A DNA stretch of 64,000 nt from Komarekiella delphini-convector SJRDD-AB1 (lineage in GTDB: Bacteria > Cyanobacteriota > Cyanobacteriia > Cyanobacteriales > Nostocaceae), in the NCBI RefSeq assembly GCF_014831675.1, contig NZ_VJXY01000015.1:100752-164751 (forward strand), written 5' to 3'. Positions 45,408 through 54,803 of this stretch are shown here, one piece after another. Numbering within the stretch: position 1 is the first letter of the stretch; each line of letters starts with the position of its first letter. Below the pieces are notes generated by a model that ran no database searches, was not told where the DNA came from, and saw nothing but the letters and a program-made list of their open reading frames with translations. The translations under genes and the position numbers were made by a program.

Positions 45408-48400
45408 ATGATTCTGCGATTGCCACAGCGTCAAGCTATTATTGTGCAACTATCCTCAACGACACAATCTTTTAAGAAAACTGCTGCAAGCGACAAAAAA
45501 TTCTTCAATCTGTATTTGAAAATAGCAAGTGCGTGGAGTTTATTTGGAATAGTCGCATTTGTTCAAACTCCTGTTTTTGCCCAAAGTGTGATCGCGCCTG
45601 ACAACACATTAGGGGCTGAAAATTCCAACGTTGTAACTAATTTTAATCTTAATGGTTTGCCAGTTGAATTAATTACTGGTGGTGCGACTCGCGGAATTAA
45701 CCTGTTTCATAGTTTCCAAGAATTTAACGTCAGCGAGGGACGGGGAGCTTATTTTTTGAGCCCTAGTGCAGATATTCAGAATATTTTGGCGAGGGTGACG
45801 GGAAGTAATCGTTCTGAGATTTTGGGTAGATTGGGTATTTCTGGTGAGTCACAACCCAATTTATTCTTGATGAATCCCAATGGAATTATTTTTGGTAATA
45901 ATGCGAGTTTGGATTTACAGGGTTCTTTTGTAGGAACGACAGCGAATGCAATTCAGTTTGGAGAAAAGGGAAATTTTAGTACAACGAATCCTCAAGCTCC
46001 TGGTTTATTGACAGTAAATCCCAGTGCATTATTTTTTAACCAAATTAACCGCAGCGAAATTGTCAACCGTAGTCGTCAAATTGGCATACCGGGAAGTTTT
46101 TACCTGGTTGGTGGAGATATTACATTTGATAACGGTGTTGCAGGTTCCTTGGAAAATCGCTTGGAATTGGGTGCAGTTGCAGGAATCGGAACTGTTGGTT
46201 TGATTGGTAGCGGTAATCAAATGCAGTTAGTCTTCCCTGAAGGTATATCAAAAGCGGATATTGTGATGAAAAACAATGCTTTTGTTGTGACCAATAAAGG
46301 GAGTGCAATTACTGTTAACACTGGTAATCTCAGCCTTTCTAATAATAGTTTTATTAGTTCGGTATTTCAAGCTGGGGAAGGTCAAATTGGTGTTGCTGCG
46401 GCAGACGTGGTAGTTAATGCGAGTGGCGATGTAATCCTGGATAATCTTAGTAATATTATCAGTCGAGGTTTGGAAAATTCCTTGGGCAATACTGGAAATG
46501 TTATTATTAATGCCCGATCAATTCGCCTGATAAACCAGAGCCAAATTGGTAGTAATAGTCAGAGAAGTCAGGGAAATATTATTTTAAATGCTCAGGATGA
46601 TGTCAGTCTTGATCGCAATAGTTTTATTAGTACTGGTGGAGTCTTAAATGCCATAGGTAAATCGGGTGATATTACGATTACATCACCCAACATTAATTTA
46701 AATAACCAATCAGGAATTAATTCTGCTAATTTTGGACAAGGAGAAGGTGGAAAAATCACTCTAAAAGCTCAAGAGGCTATTTCCCTGAATAATGAAAGTC
46801 GGATTTCAAGTAGTTCTGCTGCATCTGTGTTTGGTGGGGTTAATAATTTGCCTAGTGGTGATATTGAAATTAAAACCAAAACTCTCGCGCTTGATGGTAA
46901 CAATACTATTATAAGTTCTGCAAATTTTGATGAAGGAAAGGGTGGTAACATTCGTGTTGTCGCTGATGACTCAATTTTATTGAATGATCTTGCGTCAATT
47001 TCATCTTCCAGTACTGGTAAAGGTGATAGTGGAATAATTCAGTTAGACACGCGATCGCTTACCCTTACTAACGGTGGAAACATCGGTACACAATCGTCAG
47101 GACTTGGTAATAGTGGCAATTTATTAGTTAATGCTTCAGACTTTGTTAATTTGAGCGGTATCACAACGTTTACTAACCCACTAACAGGAAAATTAGACTT
47201 CATAGGAAGTGGATTAACAACCAGTGCTTTCGGTGCTGGAAATGGTGGGCAATTGACTATGAATACACAAAGATTGAGTATTAACGATGGCGGATATATT
47301 ACCACTACAAGTAGTCAATCTGGTCGTGGAGGAAATTTGACCATAAATGCCAAGGACTTTATGGAAGTTGTGGGACGCTCACCCAATCTTGCGAGCCGTG
47401 TTTCTACCAGTACACTTGACTTTGGAGATTCTGGGAGCCTCAACATTAATACTAGTCGATTAAGTATCCGCGATGGAGCGACAGTCACAACTTTGACACC
47501 TGGTACGGGGAAAGGGGGAGAGTTAACCATAGATGCAAAAGACTCAGTGGAGGTTATTGGTGGTTCATCTAACTTCCCTAACAATCGCAGCATTATCTCT
47601 ACCACTGCTTTTGTTGGCGATGCAGGAAACATGAAGATTAACACTGGTAGTTTCAGCATCCGTGATGGAGGACAAGTTACTACTTCTACTTTTGGTAAAG
47701 GTAGAGGAGGTAATTTGACAGTCAATGCAACTACTGGTGTAGAAGTTATTGGAATATCTGTAAATGGTTTTGTAAGCAGCTTGAATACATCTGCTGCACC
47801 AAACTCCACTGGAAATGCTGGGGATATGAAAGTTAACACTCCTCAGCTGCTTGTACGGGATGGTGCGGAAGTATTAGCTAATGCCAGAGGAATAGGTAAC
47901 GCAGGTATCATGACCATCAGCGCCTCGCGCATCCGTTTAGATAACAAAGCCTCCATCAATGCTAACACCCGTAGCCCAAATAAAGACCCTAACCGCGAAC
48001 AAGCAACCATCAATATTAACACCCAAAATTTAACCCTCCGTCGCAACAGCAGCATTACCACCGATGCCACAGGCGAAAACGTCATCGGTGGTAACATCAA
48101 CATCGACACTAATTTATTAATCGCCCTCGAAAATAGCCGTATTAGCGCCAACTCAGATAATTCTCGCGGTGGTCGAGTGAGAATCAACGCCCAAGGTGTA
48201 TTTGTTGGTACTCAACCCAGTGATTTGTCAAAATACATCACAGCCACGTCGGGAGTTGGTTTATCGGGTACTGTTAATGTTAACTCCCCTGACAACAGCG
48301 CAATTCAAAATAGCCTTACCGAACTCCCCACAAATGCGATCGACACCAACGCACTCATTGCTAATAGCTGCATAGCCCGTGGAAATAAAAAACAAGAAAG

Positions 48401-48608
48401 TAGCTTCATCATCACAGGTGGAGGTGCTTTACCCAACCGTCCCGGTGATGTATCAATGTCCAACTATTCCATAGATAGAGTGCGTAGTGTCAATAATGAA
48501 AATACATCGCATCCTTGGAAAAAAGGCGATCCAATCGTTGAACCAAATGGTGTATATCGACTCCCAAATGGTCAATTAATAATGAGTCGAGAATGTCAAA
48601 ATAATTGA
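45408..48608 (+). CDS. TpsA exoprotein: filamentous haemagglutinin N-terminal domain, two-partner secretion
   Basis: 1066 residues. Long extended signal (about 1-58, ends PVFAQS), then the TPS secretion domain (about 62-300) with LFLMNPNGIIFG containing the NPNG motif recognised by TpsB. The rest is a right-handed beta-helix of about 20-residue coils (recurring SGGxxxIxxxxLxLxNxxxI patterns). The C-terminal segment NSCIARGNKKQESSFIITGGGALPNRPGD is characteristic of cyanobacterial TpsA proteins. Exported across the outer membrane by the ShlB/FhaC-type partner at 49711-51429. Likely an adhesin or sheath component. Confidence 0.92.
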   Translation: MILRLPQRQAIIVQLSSTTQSFKKTAASDKKFFNLYLKIASAWSLFGIVAFVQTPVFAQSVIAPDNTLGAENSNVVTNFNLNGLPVELITGGATRGINLFHSFQEFNVSEGRGAYFLSPSADIQNILARVTGSNRSEILGRLGISGESQPNLFLMNPNGIIFGNNASLDLQGSFVGTTANAIQFGEKGNFSTTNPQAPGLLTVNPSALFFNQINRSEIVNRSRQIGIPGSFYLVGGDITFDNGVAGSLENRLELGAVAGIGTVGLIGSGNQMQLVFPEGISKADIVMKNNAFVVTNKGSAITVNTGNLSLSNNSFISSVFQAGEGQIGVAAADVVVNASGDVILDNLSNIISRGLENSLGNTGNVIINARSIRLINQSQIGSNSQRSQGNIILNAQDDVSLDRNSFISTGGVLNAIGKSGDITITSPNINLNNQSGINSANFGQGEGGKITLKAQEAISLNNESRISSSSAASVFGGVNNLPSGDIEIKTKTLALDGNNTIISSANFDEGKGGNIRVVADDSILLNDLASISSSSTGKGDSGIIQLDTRSLTLTNGGNIGTQSSGLGNSGNLLVNASDFVNLSGITTFTNPLTGKLDFIGSGLTTSAFGAGNGGQLTMNTQRLSINDGGYITTTSSQSGRGGNLTINAKDFMEVVGRSPNLASRVSTSTLDFGDSGSLNINTSRLSIRDGATVTTLTPGTGKGGELTIDAKDSVEVIGGSSNFPNNRSIISTTAFVGDAGNMKINTGSFSIRDGGQVTTSTFGKGRGGNLTVNATTGVEVIGISVNGFVSSLNTSAAPNSTGNAGDMKVNTPQLLVRDGAEVLANARGIGNAGIMTISASRIRLDNKASINANTRSPNKDPNREQATININTQNLTLRRNSSITTDATGENVIGGNINIDTNLLIALENSRISANSDNSRGGRVRINAQGVFVGTQPSDLSKYITATSGVGLSGTVNVNSPDNSAIQNSLTELPTNAIDTNALIANSCIARGNKKQESSFIITGGGALPNRPGDVSMSNYSIDRVRSVNNENTSHPWKKGDPIVEPNGVYRLPNGQLIMSRECQNN

Positions 48609-48650
48609 TAAAGTATCTTTCGTTATGTTTTGCGTAAGTCCTATAATCGA

Positions 48651-49016
48651 TTAGAGTTTTTCTAAGGAAACTAAACCATTATCTTGAAAATCTATTTCTA
48701 TATGATATCCTGTCATGAGTGAAGTTCCAAGCAAAGGTCTATAACCAGCAGCTAAAACTGGAACTAATTTTTCTATACCGTCCCATACAATTGTTGCCAA
48801 ATGTATAGATAATAAAGCTTCACTACCATCGGCTAACCTTGCAGATGTACTAGAATATAAGGGAAGATTCATCACACTGACTGCCTGTGATGGTAAAGTA
48901 AGATGGTCATTAAATCCAGTATCAATGATAAAATCCAAAGAGAAATTTGGTTGCAAAGGTAAACGAAAAATCACTGGAATTATTACCCTACCATCGATTA
49001 CTTTTCCATCAATCAT
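48651..49016 (-). CDS. Clan AA (retropepsin-like) aspartic protease
   Basis: 121 residues, the size of one retropepsin monomer. Catalytic Asp-Thr-Gly in DFIIDTGFNDHLTLP (about 30-44), a flap-like region, and the hydrophobic-hydrophobic-Gly motif LLGTSLM near 94-100 preceding the final strand. It probably acts as a homodimer. Its start overlaps the stop of the upstream 100-residue gene (ATGA at 49013-49016), showing coupling. Substrates unknown. These two-gene units are common in cyanobacteria. Confidence 0.85.
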   Translation of the reverse strand: MIDGKVIDGRVIIPVIFRLPLQPNFSLDFIIDTGFNDHLTLPSQAVSVMNLPLYSSTSARLADGSEALLSIHLATIVWDGIEKLVPVLAAGYRPLLGTSLMTGYHIEIDFQDNGLVSLEKL

Positions 49017-49315
49017 TCAGCAGTACGCTCCATTGCACCACCAAAACTTACAGCAACATCATAACCAATCCGTATAGTAAACAATCTAGCATTAGGGTTT
49101 TTCTGTTTTAACTTTAACGCTGTCTCTACACCAGTTGGATCGATCCCATATTCACCAGTTTGTGCATCAATCACAATCATCTTACCAATATTGTCACTAT
49201 ACTCGACATTTTGACGAATACCGTTTTCGTAAAACTGTTTAGCTCTTTGAGCTACTTCTTCTACACTCCAGAAAATAGATTGCATAACAATTACACCTAC
49301 TTTTACTTTCTTCAA
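49013..49315 (-). CDS. Small partner protein coupled to the aspartic protease
   Basis: Up to 100 residues; ATG 49285 (MQSIFWSVEEVAQRAKQ) is an alternative start giving 90. Soluble alpha/beta; the core IVIDAQTGEYGIDPTGVETALKLKQKNPNARLFTIRIGYDVAVSFG contains no catalytic motif. Stop overlaps the protease start by 4 bp. Such partners of retropepsin-like genes are unnamed; a substrate, chaperone or antitoxin-like role is only speculation. Confidence 0.7.
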   Translation of the reverse strand: MKKVKVGVIVMQSIFWSVEEVAQRAKQFYENGIRQNVEYSDNIGKMIVIDAQTGEYGIDPTGVETALKLKQKNPNARLFTIRIGYDVAVSFGGAMERTAE

Positions 49316-49356
49316 TGATTGTAGTATTTACATTGCGATATTCTTATCAGCGCTAC

Positions 49357-49656
49357 CTATATCAGACAAAAAATGTATGGAATCCCATTCTCCGCAATTC
49401 CCAAGGATGTGATGAGCCAGTCACAGAATGTAGCAATGATATTGAATAGCCACTGTAAGGAAGTAACTAACCACTGAGATGCTGCGATCGCCACTCTCAC
49501 TACAGCAATGTATAAGAAGTACACTACAGAAGCGATCGTCTGTACACAAATAATACTCCAACTCAATATACTTTCCAACGCACCGATTAGCCAGGGTAGG
49601 GACGCATTAACGAAATCGGTTAAATTTTCCATTGTTTGGACTGCAATTTTATGCAC
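49357..49656 (-). CDS. Small hydrophobic membrane protein, 99 residues
   Basis: ATG at residue 9 (MENLTDFVNASLPWLIG) may be the real start. At least two membrane segments (about 18-50 and 52-85), Trp-rich (SLPWLIGALESILSWSII, then SLQWLFNIIATFCDWL). No recognised family. Between the protease pair and tpsB on the same strand. Confidence 0.55.
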   Translation of the reverse strand: MHKIAVQTMENLTDFVNASLPWLIGALESILSWSIICVQTIASVVYFLYIAVVRVAIAASQWLVTSLQWLFNIIATFCDWLITSLGIAENGIPYIFCLI

Positions 49657-49710
49657 ATCAATATTTGATAATCATAAATAGTCTGGCAATTTCTTTAAAA
49701 TTTCAAACAC

Positions 49711-51429
49711 TTAAAAAGGTTGATAGCGCAACGAGAAATTAAATCCATTATCTTGCAGTGAGTCACTTTTATTATCGATTCCAAACAGTGGAATTGCGTA
49801 ATCTGCGCGTAAATTTAATCCTTGAAATGGTTGCCATCGTAAGCCTAAACCCAGGCTAGTAAGAGTTTGGTAACTGGAATTACTAACGGGATTATTCCAC
49901 CCCGTACCAAAATCGAAAAATGGTACTAACTGTAGGGTATTAGTATTAGATGTCAGGGGAATACGAGCTTCAACAGAGGCAATTATCCCATTGTCGGTAA
50001 CGACTTGATTCTGGTTATATCCACGAACTGTTTCAACTCCACCAATGCTAAATTTTTCTATAGAAAGTAGAGAGTCACCAGTTAATTGCACGTCAATTTT
50101 TGCTAATATAATCGCACGAGCAGATAATCTTTGCACCCATTGAAATTGCCCCAACCAGGTGAAAAATCGCCCGTCTATGCCTGTATCATTTACTGTAGCG
50201 TCGAATCCACCTATACCTATACTAAATTGCGATCGCGCGGCTAAAACCTTATCTGTGTCTCGCTGCAACCAATCTTGAGAAAATCGAATGGCTGTAACTT
50301 TTGATTCTCCTGCTTCGGGGCCTTTAGAAAATGAGAAGGGGATATCATTGAGTAAGAATGTTTGAGCGCGACGTAAATCGAATGCTAAACCAAGAGCAAA
50401 TTCGCTCTCTGGAGTGCGCTGTAATGGTTGACGAACGTTAAATGAAAGGGTACGGCTTTCGCTGCGAATATCTAAATCACGGAAGTCGTCTTCAATAATT
50501 TTACTATCGCTGTTGTTATAGCGGATACCAATTGTTCCATCTAAAGCGTTAAAAGGAACGTTGTAGCTAAAATCGTAGAGGTTTAACCCTTCGGTAATTC
50601 CATATTTAGCATAGAATTTATCACCAAAACCCATTAAGTTTTCATGTTCGATGAATACACTTCCTTGTTCAGAACCGATGCTGGGAGATTGGCTATTAGC
50701 AATTTCTATTCCAGCGTGAAATGCAGGCGCTTCCTTGATTTGCAAGCGTAAAATGTTGCTTCCGGGAGTACTTCCGGCTGTAAGTTCGGCGTTAACCCGC
50801 GCAATTAAGGGGTCAACTTGTAATAATTGCAATGCTTGTTCGAGTCGTTTTTGGTTGAGGGGTATCTGCGTAGCACGAGCAATTCGAGAACGCACATATT
50901 CTTCTTGAAGCCTTTGCAATCCGCTTAATTCTACAGCTTCTAATTCTCCTTCAACTATTTGGATTTGAACTATACCACTATTAAGATTTTGGTTGTTGAG
51001 GAGAAATGCACCACTAGTGATGTAACCTTCTTTGATGTAGAGTTGGGTGATTTGCGATCGCAATTCTAATAGCTGCTCGAAACTAATGTCTTTGTTTTCT
51101 AGTATTTGTTTTAATTTGGCAATTTCTTTTTTTAAAACAGTATTGCCTATAATTTGAATTTCTTTTACAAAAAAGCTCTCACCTGTGGGAATTGTATCCA
51201 ATAGATTTTCAGTTGGATTTGGAGACAGAATGGGACTACTGGGAGATGAAGGAGTGGAATAAGTTGGGGATGGTATCGGCTGGGGAATTGTTTGTTCGAC
51301 TTTACCGGGAGTATTTGGAGGAATAGTTACACCCGATGGAGGTGTAGATTGGGCAAATAATGGATAGGGATTACTAGTACATGAAAAAAATGTTAAAACA
51401 ATAGTTTTAACTCGCAGAGATAAATTCAT
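49711..51429 (-). CDS. TpsB outer-membrane transporter (ShlB/FhaC/HecB family)
   Basis: 572 residues. Signal peptide (about 1-26), a Pro/Ser/Thr-rich linker (about 27-72), POTRA-2/ShlB-type POTRA domains (about 78-240: FFVKEIQIIGNTVL, then NLNSGIVQIQIVEGELEAVEL), and a 16-stranded-type barrel to the end (closing NFSLRYQPF with the terminal aromatic). The barrel includes the VRGY-type motif (GGVETVRGYNQNQVV). Exports TpsA proteins in an energy-independent way. The probable substrate is the convergent-side TpsA at 45408-48608. Usually the two are adjacent; here three small genes lie between on the opposite strand. Confidence 0.92.
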   Translation of the reverse strand: MNLSLRVKTIVLTFFSCTSNPYPLFAQSTPPSGVTIPPNTPGKVEQTIPQPIPSPTYSTPSSPSSPILSPNPTENLLDTIPTGESFFVKEIQIIGNTVLKKEIAKLKQILENKDISFEQLLELRSQITQLYIKEGYITSGAFLLNNQNLNSGIVQIQIVEGELEAVELSGLQRLQEEYVRSRIARATQIPLNQKRLEQALQLLQVDPLIARVNAELTAGSTPGSNILRLQIKEAPAFHAGIEIANSQSPSIGSEQGSVFIEHENLMGFGDKFYAKYGITEGLNLYDFSYNVPFNALDGTIGIRYNNSDSKIIEDDFRDLDIRSESRTLSFNVRQPLQRTPESEFALGLAFDLRRAQTFLLNDIPFSFSKGPEAGESKVTAIRFSQDWLQRDTDKVLAARSQFSIGIGGFDATVNDTGIDGRFFTWLGQFQWVQRLSARAIILAKIDVQLTGDSLLSIEKFSIGGVETVRGYNQNQVVTDNGIIASVEARIPLTSNTNTLQLVPFFDFGTGWNNPVSNSSYQTLTSLGLGLRWQPFQGLNLRADYAIPLFGIDNKSDSLQDNGFNFSLRYQPF

Positions 51430-51552
51430 TCTAATTTTTTGAATCGTTTTTTTAATTTATAAATAATAATGATATCAGTATTCGGGAGTAGAGCCAGAAA
51501 CTTGGGAAGATTTACATTCAACAGACTCAATTGGTAGGTTTTTCAATAATGA

Positions 51553-51668
51553 CAGAACTTACGCACTTAGATCCCCCAACCCCCTTTTTAAGGGGGCTTT
51601 ATAAATTCCCCCCTTTTGAAGGGGGGCTAGGGGGGATCTAGGTTTCAGCCTTCAGTGCGTAAGTCCTA
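51553..51668. mobile_element. MITE (family A), empty 116 bp copy with 5 bp target duplication
   Basis: Ends CAGAACTTACGCACTTAG and (complement) TAGGACTTACGCACTGAAG are imperfect inverted repeats. Direct repeats AATGA flank both sides (51548-51552, 51669-51673). Interior is CCCCC/GGGGG-rich and self-complementary. It lies upstream of tpsB. Non-coding. Confidence 0.85.
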
Positions 51669-51853
51669 AATGATAAGCTGTTACGCAAATAAACATTGCA
51701 CATTTACTGGTGGTTGTCATTAGTCATTTGTCATTGGTGTTTACAAAGGACAAATGACAGTCTTCAAAAAAAGTAGTGCAATATGTAAGCGTATTAGCTT
51801 ATTAAAGGTAGATATGAGTGCGATCGCCTAGATTATGCAGATGATCATTGCTG

Positions 51854-54118
51854 TTAATTGTTTTGTTGAATCAACTGCTGGAAACGCTTATCCTCTGCTA
51901 TTTCATCAAAATCTAAGTCAACTGCTGCGTCTTCTTTGTATCTGGGATTAAGTTCAATTGCTTGTCGCAGAGTTTCTAAAGCTAATTCAACTTGTCTTTG
52001 CAGTGCATAACAAGCTGCTTTATTGTAATAAGCACTAGCATAGTCTGGCTTAATTTCCAAGGCTTTATTAAAACTAGCGATCGCTTCATCATCGCGTCCC
52101 AATCTTACCAAACTATAACCGCGTTTATCCCAAGCTTTTGGAGAATTAGCTTGAAATTGTAGCGCTTGATCAAAAGAAGCGATCGCCTCTTCGTATTCTT
52201 CCAATTCTATCAGAGCTAGACCGCGATTCATCCAAGCAATTACATCATCAGGCTTGACTTGTGTAGCTTGGTCAAAAGAAGCAAAAGCTTGTTGATGCTG
52301 TCGTAAATAGCCAAAAGCTACACCGCGATCGCACCAAGCTTGATGGTCATTAGGATTAATGTTAATAGCTTTATCATAAGAAGCGATCGCATCTTTGTAG
52401 CGTTTTAATCTTGCAAGAGTTATACCGCGTTTAAACCAAATAGCAGCATCATCTGGCTGGATTTGAACTGCTTGATTGTAAGCTGCGATCGCATCATCAT
52501 ATTGTCTTTCAGAAAATAGAAGATCGCCTTCTTTTATATAATCCTCAACAGCGACTTCTAGTTTTTCTAACTGTTCCTGTATTTCTTCTTCAACTTCCTG
52601 ATTTACAACTTCTGGGATGGATATAGATGTGATATCAACTAGTTCTTGAAGGATTAAATCCTTTCTTTGTTGAGCATCCATTTGTAGCTCAGACAATTGT
52701 GAAACAAACTCTGTTTCTAATTTTTCTAGTTTTTCTAAAATGAGAATCTTTTGATGTTGAGCATTCAATTGCAATTCTGAAAATTGCGAAGTAAATTCCG
52801 AACCAGATTTTTCTAAATCATCAATAATTAATTCTTTACGTTTTTGAATATCTGCTTGTAATTCAGATACTTCAAAGGCAAATTCTGATTGCAATTTTAC
52901 TAAGTTATCAATAATTTTATCCTTTTGCTCCTGAGCATCTAATTGTAATTCCGATAATTCAGATTTAAATTGATTATCTACTTTACCCAGATTCTCAAGC
53001 GTGATATCTTTTTGTTGCTGAGCATCTATCTGTAATTCGGATAGTTGAGATGCAAATTCTGATTGCAGTTTTACTAAGTTATCAATCATTTTATTCTTTT
53101 GCTCCTGAGCATCTACCTGTAATTTCGATAATTCAGATTTCAACTGACTATCAACTTGGCCCAGATTATCAAGCGTGATATCCTTCTTTTGCTGAGCATC
53201 TACCTGTAATTCAGATAGCTGATATGCATACTCTGACTGCAATTTTGCTAAACCTTCAATGGTCTGATCCTTTTGCATCTGAGCATCAAACTGCCATATA
53301 GAAAGTTGAGATTTAAACTCAGACCTTGATTCTTCTAAATCAGCAACAACTAATTCTTGCTGTTGTTGTACCCCCAACTTTAAATTAGACAATTCTTCAG
53401 CCAGAGTAGATGCTAATTTACCTAGATTATCCAGGGCTATATCTCTATTTTGTTGAGCATTTAACTCTAATTTAGATAAACCAGAAGCAAATTCTGATTC
53501 TAAAGTTTGGATATTTTGTTGAGATTGTTTGATTTCCGTTTCTAATTTAGCTAACAACTGTACTTTAGCTTGGTCTAGCTCAGAGGTAAGTGAATATAAA
53601 TTACCTTCTTCGCTTTTTATTTTTTGTTGTAAAACCCCGGCTTCCTGCTCTAATTCGTGAGTTATATTTTTAGCTTCTTGAATAATATTTTCAGCGTCTT
53701 GCTTAACAGTAATGAGTTGAGTTTGTAATTTTTCCATTCCCTGTAGCTGTTTCATTGCTCTATCAGCAATTTCACGGATTGCCACCCGTCGTAACAACCA
53801 AAATAAAGCAATTGCTGCAACTGGAAATAAACTTAATATAACTAGCCACACATTGAGCAGGATGGTTGTACGGCTAAAAGCGCGATTAAAATCAGATTGG
53901 ACTTGCTGTTGTAGTCGCTTTTCGGCTCGCAGCCGTGCCAATTCTTCCCGCTCTTGATTTGATAGAACTGGAGCAGGCGTCAGTGCTGGGGAGGGGGTGG
54001 GTGCAGGTTGTCCACTGACAATACCAGCGGACAGTAGCAAAGGCGAAAAGACAATAGCGCCTTTCAACACTAAAGCGAAAACAGTTTGATTTTTATTCTT
54101 CATAACAACCATCCCCAT
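51854..54118 (-). CDS. Membrane-anchored coiled-coil protein with ten 29-residue repeats and TPR domain
   Basis: 754 residues. Signal/leader (about 10-36), Pro-rich spacer, a membrane helix (about 84-109), then a long helical rod. Residues 201-490 consist of ten consecutive 29-residue units of the form D-N-L-x-K-L-x-S-E-F-x-S-x-L-S-E-L-Q-x-D-A-Q-Q-x-K (about 52649-53518 in DNA). The C-terminal part (about 530-745) has six TPRs (for example DDAIAAYNQAVQIQPDDA). The TPR domain probably docks partners at the end of the rod. Orientation and neighbours suggest a link with the secretion island, but no direct evidence. No catalytic motif. Confidence 0.85.
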   Translation of the reverse strand: MGMVVMKNKNQTVFALVLKGAIVFSPLLLSAGIVSGQPAPTPSPALTPAPVLSNQEREELARLRAEKRLQQQVQSDFNRAFSRTTILLNVWLVILSLFPVAAIALFWLLRRVAIREIADRAMKQLQGMEKLQTQLITVKQDAENIIQEAKNITHELEQEAGVLQQKIKSEEGNLYSLTSELDQAKVQLLAKLETEIKQSQQNIQTLESEFASGLSKLELNAQQNRDIALDNLGKLASTLAEELSNLKLGVQQQQELVVADLEESRSEFKSQLSIWQFDAQMQKDQTIEGLAKLQSEYAYQLSELQVDAQQKKDITLDNLGQVDSQLKSELSKLQVDAQEQKNKMIDNLVKLQSEFASQLSELQIDAQQQKDITLENLGKVDNQFKSELSELQLDAQEQKDKIIDNLVKLQSEFAFEVSELQADIQKRKELIIDDLEKSGSEFTSQFSELQLNAQHQKILILEKLEKLETEFVSQLSELQMDAQQRKDLILQELVDITSISIPEVVNQEVEEEIQEQLEKLEVAVEDYIKEGDLLFSERQYDDAIAAYNQAVQIQPDDAAIWFKRGITLARLKRYKDAIASYDKAININPNDHQAWCDRGVAFGYLRQHQQAFASFDQATQVKPDDVIAWMNRGLALIELEEYEEAIASFDQALQFQANSPKAWDKRGYSLVRLGRDDEAIASFNKALEIKPDYASAYYNKAACYALQRQVELALETLRQAIELNPRYKEDAAVDLDFDEIAEDKRFQQLIQQNN

Positions 54119-54371
54119 CTGTTGGTCAGCTTTGGAAGCGGCTTGCCTCTCTACAATCTATAACAAAATTAAGTTGTGAGATATTGCTAGGGGTATCGAT
54201 TCACTAATCAAAAACTTAGCTACCCAGCCCTCACAGGTGTTGGTTTTGTAAATTCATCGGACTTACGTACACTCTACGAGGCCAAGGCGTTGGCAAAGCC
54301 GACGCACCAGAAGGCGGTATGCCTCCGGCACGCTACGTAAACCAGTGTCTTATGAAGATAGCAAAAAGTTT

Positions 54372-54650
54372 TCACGCCGCCACTTGAATCTGCATTAGCT
54401 GTTGCTGGATGTGGATTTTGTCTTCTTGAGCCACTCGCGCCACCATTCGCTCTGATGGGTTTTGAGAATCTTGATACTCAGTAATTAACCTATCAAATCG
54501 CTGAATTTCGGCTACCATCCACTCCACCTTGCCGACTTGTTCACCTTGTTGTTGAATGTAGGCATCAAACTCCTGTTGTGCTTTGTGGAATGCTTGAGTG
54601 ACTATTTGCGGGGATTCTCCTCGCAACAAGCTGCGAATAAACAAGGGCAA
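54372..54650 (-). pseudogene. Short open frame truncated at its 5' end by the transposon
   Basis: 92 codons from a TTG; an in-frame stop (TAA) lies two codons upstream, about 10 bp from the transposon end. The product is helical and Gln/Glu-rich (VTQAFHKAQQEFDAYIQQQGEQ, in part). It lacks an ATG and ribosome-binding site, so I read it as the 3' part of a gene whose beginning was removed. Family not recognised. Confidence 0.4.
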
Positions 54651-54661
54651 TGGTTATCCTG

Positions 54662-54803
54662 AGGCTTTGTATTTAGCGTGACATACTCTCCGCGCCGCCC
54701 TCTGGGACGGCGAGGGCTTCTCAGTGACTCCTGGCAATCCGTCGGACATTTCCTGAGCTTTGAAGGACGGGATGCCCCGCCGCCCTTCGGGTGCGCCAGT
54801 TGC
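54662..54803 (-). mobile_element. Right end of an IS605-type element, possible omega-RNA region
   Basis: Downstream of the tnpB remnant, GC-rich imperfect hairpins are present (GCCCTCGCCGTCC / GGGCGGCG near 54692-54716, and CCGCCGCCCTTCGGGTGCG near 54777-54795), ending in GTATGTCAC near 54663-54671. In IS200/IS605 elements this region encodes the guide (omega) RNA and the right-end hairpin. Exact end not determined. Confidence 0.6.
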
